DNA of 7,967 bases, taken from assembly GCA_002327225.1 (NCBI GenBank), contig DCUN01000166.1, positions 7,681-15,647 of the forward strand, read 5' to 3'. The notes beneath the pieces are model-generated. The model was not told the DNA's origin, did no database searches, and worked only from the letters and a program-made list of their open reading frames with translations. Of this stretch, positions 6,415-7,967 are shown piece by piece (position 1 is the first letter of the stretch; each line of letters starts with the position of its first letter). Origin of the DNA: Desulfobulbaceae bacterium UBA2213 (GTDB lineage: Bacteria; Desulfobacterota; Desulfobulbia; Desulfobulbales; Desulfocapsaceae). Both the position numbers and the translations under genes were made by a program.

Positions 6415-6439
6415 CCTGAGTCCGGATAAACCGGACAGG
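6415..6439. promoter_or_regulatory. Hairpin just upstream of the rdgC ribosome-binding site
   Basis: TCCGG (6421-6425) and CCGGA (6431-6435) pair around the loop ATAAA. Beyond a two-base bulge, CCTG (6415-6418) pairs with CAGG (6436-6439), giving nine base pairs in all. In the minus-strand transcript this stem would end three bases before the AGGGG ribosome-binding site of rdgC (6411-6407). It could be a leader structure affecting translation or stability, or a palindromic operator. No clear promoter can be fixed; TTATAC (minus strand, just upstream) is a possible -10. Confidence 0.45.
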
Positions 6440-6465
6440 CGTATAAAGAATTAAATCCAAAAACC

Positions 6466-6544
6466 GTCATTACGGGCAGGCGGGAATCCATGACAGGCTG
6501 AATTGACAACAATGGATTCCCGACAAAAAGCTCTCGGGAATGAC
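6466..6544. repeat. REP/MITE-like inverted repeat with GTCATTCCCG-type ends
   Basis: CGGGAATCCAT at 6481-6491 is perfectly matched by ATGGATTCCCG at 6512-6522. The outer ends GTCATT (6466-6471) and AATGAC (6539-6544) are also inverted copies. The right half is a clean palindrome (ATTCCCG 6516-6522 with CGGGAAT 6535-6541); the left half is degenerate (ATTACGG in place of ATTCCCG). This matches the widespread proteobacterial repeat with GTCATTCCCG...CGGGAATCCA halves, akin in core to Neisseria dRS3 (ATTCCC-N-GGGAAT). No transposase is encoded, so if mobile it would move only in trans. It lies upstream of the rdgC cluster and unrelated in sequence to the repeat at 1723-1798. Confidence 0.8.
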
Positions 6545-6707
6545 ATATTGCTCATTTTACAAGAGCATCGATGAAGAAACAGCATCAATATACATCATTC
6601 ATTTCTCATGGTCACATCAAAAATAGCCGACCGGCCGTTATATCCCTTCGCCGGGAAATCAAAGCTTGCCGCTGATGCGGGCATGATTTTGATTGTGTGG
6701 AATTCCC
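6545..6707. other. Gene-free stretch between the repeat and the tRNA promoters
   Basis: About 160 bases with no credible ORF, RNA gene or strong repeat. It is AT-rich up to about 6625 and more mixed after that, with a small palindrome-like CCGGCCG near 6633. It may hold the promoter of the minus-strand rdgC cluster if transcription starts beyond the repeat, but I could not identify one. Confidence 0.4.
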
Positions 6708-6736
6708 TTGACTTAGGTGGAGGCTGGTGATAAATA
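6708..6736 (+). promoter_or_regulatory. Possible second, weaker promoter upstream of the tRNA promoter
   Basis: TTGACT (6708-6713, five of six matches to the -35 consensus) is followed after 17 nt by TAAATA (6731-6736), a poor -10 with three of six matches. It would add a tandem upstream promoter for the tRNA pair. The weak -10 makes this uncertain. Confidence 0.25.
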
Positions 6737-6759
6737 GAGTTCGAGAGTGAGATTTTATG

Positions 6760-6788
6760 TTGACAGACTGAGAGTGACTTTGTATAAA
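6760..6788 (+). promoter_or_regulatory. Near-consensus sigma-70 promoter for the tRNA-Lys/tRNA-Glu unit
   Basis: TTGACA (6760-6765, perfect -35) is separated by exactly 17 nt from TATAAA (6783-6788, five of six -10 matches). Initiation would be expected near 6795, about six bases before the mature tRNA-Lys 5' end. This strength and placement suit a stable RNA operon. Confidence 0.9.
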
Positions 6789-6800
6789 GCCTAGCTTTAC

Positions 6801-6876
6801 GGGTCGTTAACTCAGTTGGTAGAGTATCTGACTTTTAATCAGAGAGTCGCGCGTTCAAGTCGCGCACGACCCACCA
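6801..6876 (+). tRNA. tRNA-Lys (anticodon TTT)
   Basis: The 76-nt sequence folds as a full cloverleaf: acceptor GGGTCGT/ACGACCC (6801-6807 with 6866-6872), D arm with GTTGGTA loop, anticodon stem TCTGA/TCAGA (6827-6831 with 6839-6843), loop CTTTTAA with anticodon TTT at 6834-6836, T stem GCGCG/CGCGC with loop TTCAAGT, and an encoded CCA end (6874-6876). It reads lysine codons AAA and AAG. Followed after 12 nt by tRNA-Glu in the same unit. Confidence 0.97.
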
Positions 6877-6888
6877 TAGCTTATACTG

Positions 6889-6966
6889 GTCCCCATCGTC
6901 TAGTCAGGTCCAGGACATCGGCCTTTCACGCCGACAACACCGGTTCAAATCCGGTTGGGGACGCCA
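6889..6966 (+). tRNA. tRNA-Glu (anticodon TTC)
   Basis: A 78-nt cloverleaf: acceptor GTCCCCA/TGGGGAC (6889-6895 with 6956-6962), anticodon stem TCGGC/GCCGA with loop CTTTCAC and anticodon TTC at 6925-6927, T stem ACCGG/CCGGT with loop TTCAAAT, discriminator G and encoded CCA (6964-6966). The D loop is about two bases longer than in E. coli tRNA-Glu, which is within normal variation. In organisms with GatCAB a non-discriminating GluRS charges tRNA-Gln with glutamate, so this tRNA shares its synthetase with the GatB pathway. Confidence 0.96.
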
Positions 6967-6975
6967 TATACTCTT

Positions 6976-7015
6976 AAAAAGGGGCATTCAGATTTATTCT
7001 GGATGCCCCTTTTTT
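6976..7015 (+). terminator. Intrinsic terminator after the tRNA pair
   Basis: GGGGCATTCAG (6981-6991) pairs with CTGGATGCCCC (6999-7009) with one G-T wobble and a 7-nt loop, followed by six T (7010-7015). Five A before the stem pair with these T, so it could also work on the minus strand. A textbook Rho-independent terminator. Confidence 0.93.
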
Positions 7016-7050
7016 CGTCTACATTGCCATTTTGGGAATCATCTTCCCTT

Positions 7051-7079
7051 TTGTTCGCGTGCCTTTTTTGGTATATACT
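7051..7079 (+). promoter_or_regulatory. Candidate promoter of the GAF-PAS gene
   Basis: TATACT (7074-7079, five of six -10 matches) lies 17 nt after TTGTTC (7051-7056), which keeps only the TTG of the -35 consensus. It follows the tRNA terminator and would give a leader of about 140 nt that contains the perfect inverted repeat at 7139-7178. Confidence 0.4.
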
Positions 7080-7138
7080 CCTCACGTTGTTTGTCGCAAA
7101 AAGATACTAACCCCAATGAACGGGATAAGTGCCTTTCG

Positions 7139-7178
7139 CAGCTCATTTTCTTGTGAAAAAAAACAAGAAAATGAGCTG
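7139..7178. repeat. Perfect 15-bp inverted repeat in the leader of the GAF-PAS gene
   Basis: CAGCTCATTTTCTTG (7139-7153) and CAAGAAAATGAGCTG (7164-7178) are exact inverted copies around a 10-nt loop, TG followed by eight A. The right arm ends 46 bases before the ATG at 7225. No T-tract follows on the plus strand, so it is not a standard terminator for upstream transcription. It could be a leader stem that protects the mRNA or controls read-through, or a long operator for a dimeric regulator. Confidence 0.7.
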
Positions 7179-7224
7179 TAAGGAACTGATATGGTTCTGT
7201 ATTTGAGATGTAAGGAAGAAATCA

Positions 7225-7967
7225 ATGGATGAAAAAAATAGCAGTACTGTTTCGGTCGAGGAACTTTTTCAGAGTTTGATTGAAGAGCGTCTTTCACTTA
7301 TAGAATACGCTGCAAGCCACTCACTAGAGGATCTTTTGACCCAAGCTCTGGATAAAGTTGAAAGATTGACAGGAAGCTGTATTGGCTTTTATCACTTTGT
7401 GGAGGCAGATCAAAAGACCCTTTCTCTCCAGCAGTGGTCCACCCGCACGCTCAAGGAATTCTGTAAAGCAGAAGGGAAAGGGCTCCATTACGACATAGAC
7501 AAGGCCGGGGTCTGGGTGGACTGCCTGCATCAGAAAAAAGCGGTGATCCACAATGACTATGCATCGCTTCCGCACAAAAAGAGAATGCCGGCAGACCATG
7601 CCGCAGTGATCCGGGAATTAGTGGCGCCGGTCATCAGAAAAGGCAAGGTGGTTGCTATTCTGGGTGTGGGTAACAAGGTGACCGACTACACGGAAAGGGA
7701 TTTGCAGACTGTTGTCTTTTTTGCTGACGTAACCTGGGAAATTGTCCAGACGAAAAAGGCAGAGGAGGCCTCAAATAAATCCGCTTTGGAATGGTCCGCA
7801 GCGATGGATGCCTCGGATGATGCTATTTATCTGCTTGATCCCATGCGACATATCCTACAGGCCAACAAGGCTTTCTATCTCATGACCGGCAGTAGTCCCC
7901 ACACTGCTCTCGGACAACACATCGAGAGTATTGTTCACCCGGAGGGTGAAGTGGTGCGTTGTCCGGT
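7225..7967 (+). CDS. GAF-PAS signalling protein, N-terminal part, cut by window edge
   Basis: 247 residues are visible before the window ends. A short helical lead (1-30) is followed by a GAF domain (about 33-175) of a recognisable sensor subtype: GSCIGFYHFVEADQKTLSLQ (50-69), WSTRTLKEFCKAEGKG (71-86), AGVWVDC (94-100), HNDYASLPH (109-117), and APVIRKGKVVAILGVGNK (134-151) with DYTERD (154-159). A linker (176-187) leads to the start of a PAS domain (from about 190: MDASDDAIYLLDP, then ANKAFYLMTG). In known proteins this pair precedes a histidine kinase, a diguanylate cyclase or further PAS domains; which one cannot be seen here. GAF and PAS domains bind small ligands or cofactors; no ligand can be named. 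There is no transmembrane segment so far, which suggests a cytoplasmic sensor. AAGGA (7212-7216) eight nt upstream supports the start at 7225. Confidence 0.88.
   Translation, partial: MDEKNSSTVSVEELFQSLIEERLSLIEYAASHSLEDLLTQALDKVERLTGSCIGFYHFVEADQKTLSLQQWSTRTLKEFCKAEGKGLHYDIDKAGVWVDCLHQKKAVIHNDYASLPHKKRMPADHAAVIRELVAPVIRKGKVVAILGVGNKVTDYTERDLQTVVFFADVTWEIVQTKKAEEASNKSALEWSAAMDASDDAIYLLDPMRHILQANKAFYLMTGSSPHTALGQHIESIVHPEGEVVRCP

Noticed and set aside
5854..6429. A 191-codon plus-strand open frame antisense to rdgC
   Set aside because: The minus-strand frame has clear family motifs and a strong ribosome-binding site; the antisense frame has neither.
6801..6966. The tRNA genes as an integration site for a mobile island
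   Set aside because: No integrase gene and no direct repeat of a tRNA 3' end are visible in the window, and the pair ends in an intact terminator.
7082..7297. A 71-codon minus-strand open frame over the hairpin region and the start of the sensor gene
   Set aside because: It overlaps the well-supported GAF-PAS gene and is Ser/Phe-rich low-complexity sequence without a ribosome-binding site.

Overview
The window looks like ordinary chromosomal DNA from a Gram-negative bacterium of moderate GC content. My best guess is a deltaproteobacterium (Desulfobacterota, possibly Desulfobulbales-like). That guess rests on remembered protein style: a short RdgC of about 200 aa followed by a separate partner ORF, a GAF-PAS sensor of the type common in sulfate reducers and Geobacter relatives, and a CysZ-like EI24 protein. 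It is an inference and no search was run.

Layout, left to right. (1) Positions 1-716, minus strand: the N-terminal 238 residues of RadA, cut by the window edge. (2) Positions 717-864: a divergent intergenic region with seven tandem copies of a 7-bp unit directly before the radA start, then overlapping inverted repeats. (3) Positions 865-1668, plus strand: an EI24/CysZ-like membrane protein. (4) Positions 1669-1871: a convergent intergenic region with a long REP-type hairpin. (5) Positions 6399 to 1872, minus strand: a tightly packed five-gene cluster, in transcription order rdgC N-terminal part, rdgC C-terminal-like part, gatB, radC, hemW. (6) Positions 6400-6800: about 400 bp without genes, holding a leader hairpin, a second and different REP/MITE-like inverted repeat, and a near-consensus promoter. 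(7) Positions 6801-7015, plus strand: tRNA-Lys(TTT), tRNA-Glu(TTC) and a strong intrinsic terminator. (8) Position 7225 to the end, plus strand: the start of a GAF-PAS signalling protein, preceded by a perfect 15-bp inverted repeat in its probable leader.

How the genes relate. Several genes belong to DNA recombination and repair families (RadA, RdgC, RadC). They sit beside translation genes (GatB of the tRNA-dependent amidotransferase, tRNA-Lys, tRNA-Glu) and HemW, a radical-SAM heme chaperone. GatB acts on Glu-tRNA(Gln), so the nearby tRNA-Glu is thematically related, but the two are transcribed divergently and this may be chance.

No mobile element with a transposase, no CRISPR array and no defence system is visible. 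The points most worth a second look are the apparently split RdgC, the heptamer tract that replaces a normal ribosome-binding region in front of radA, two unrelated REP-like elements in one 8-kb window, and the perfect hairpin ahead of the sensor gene.
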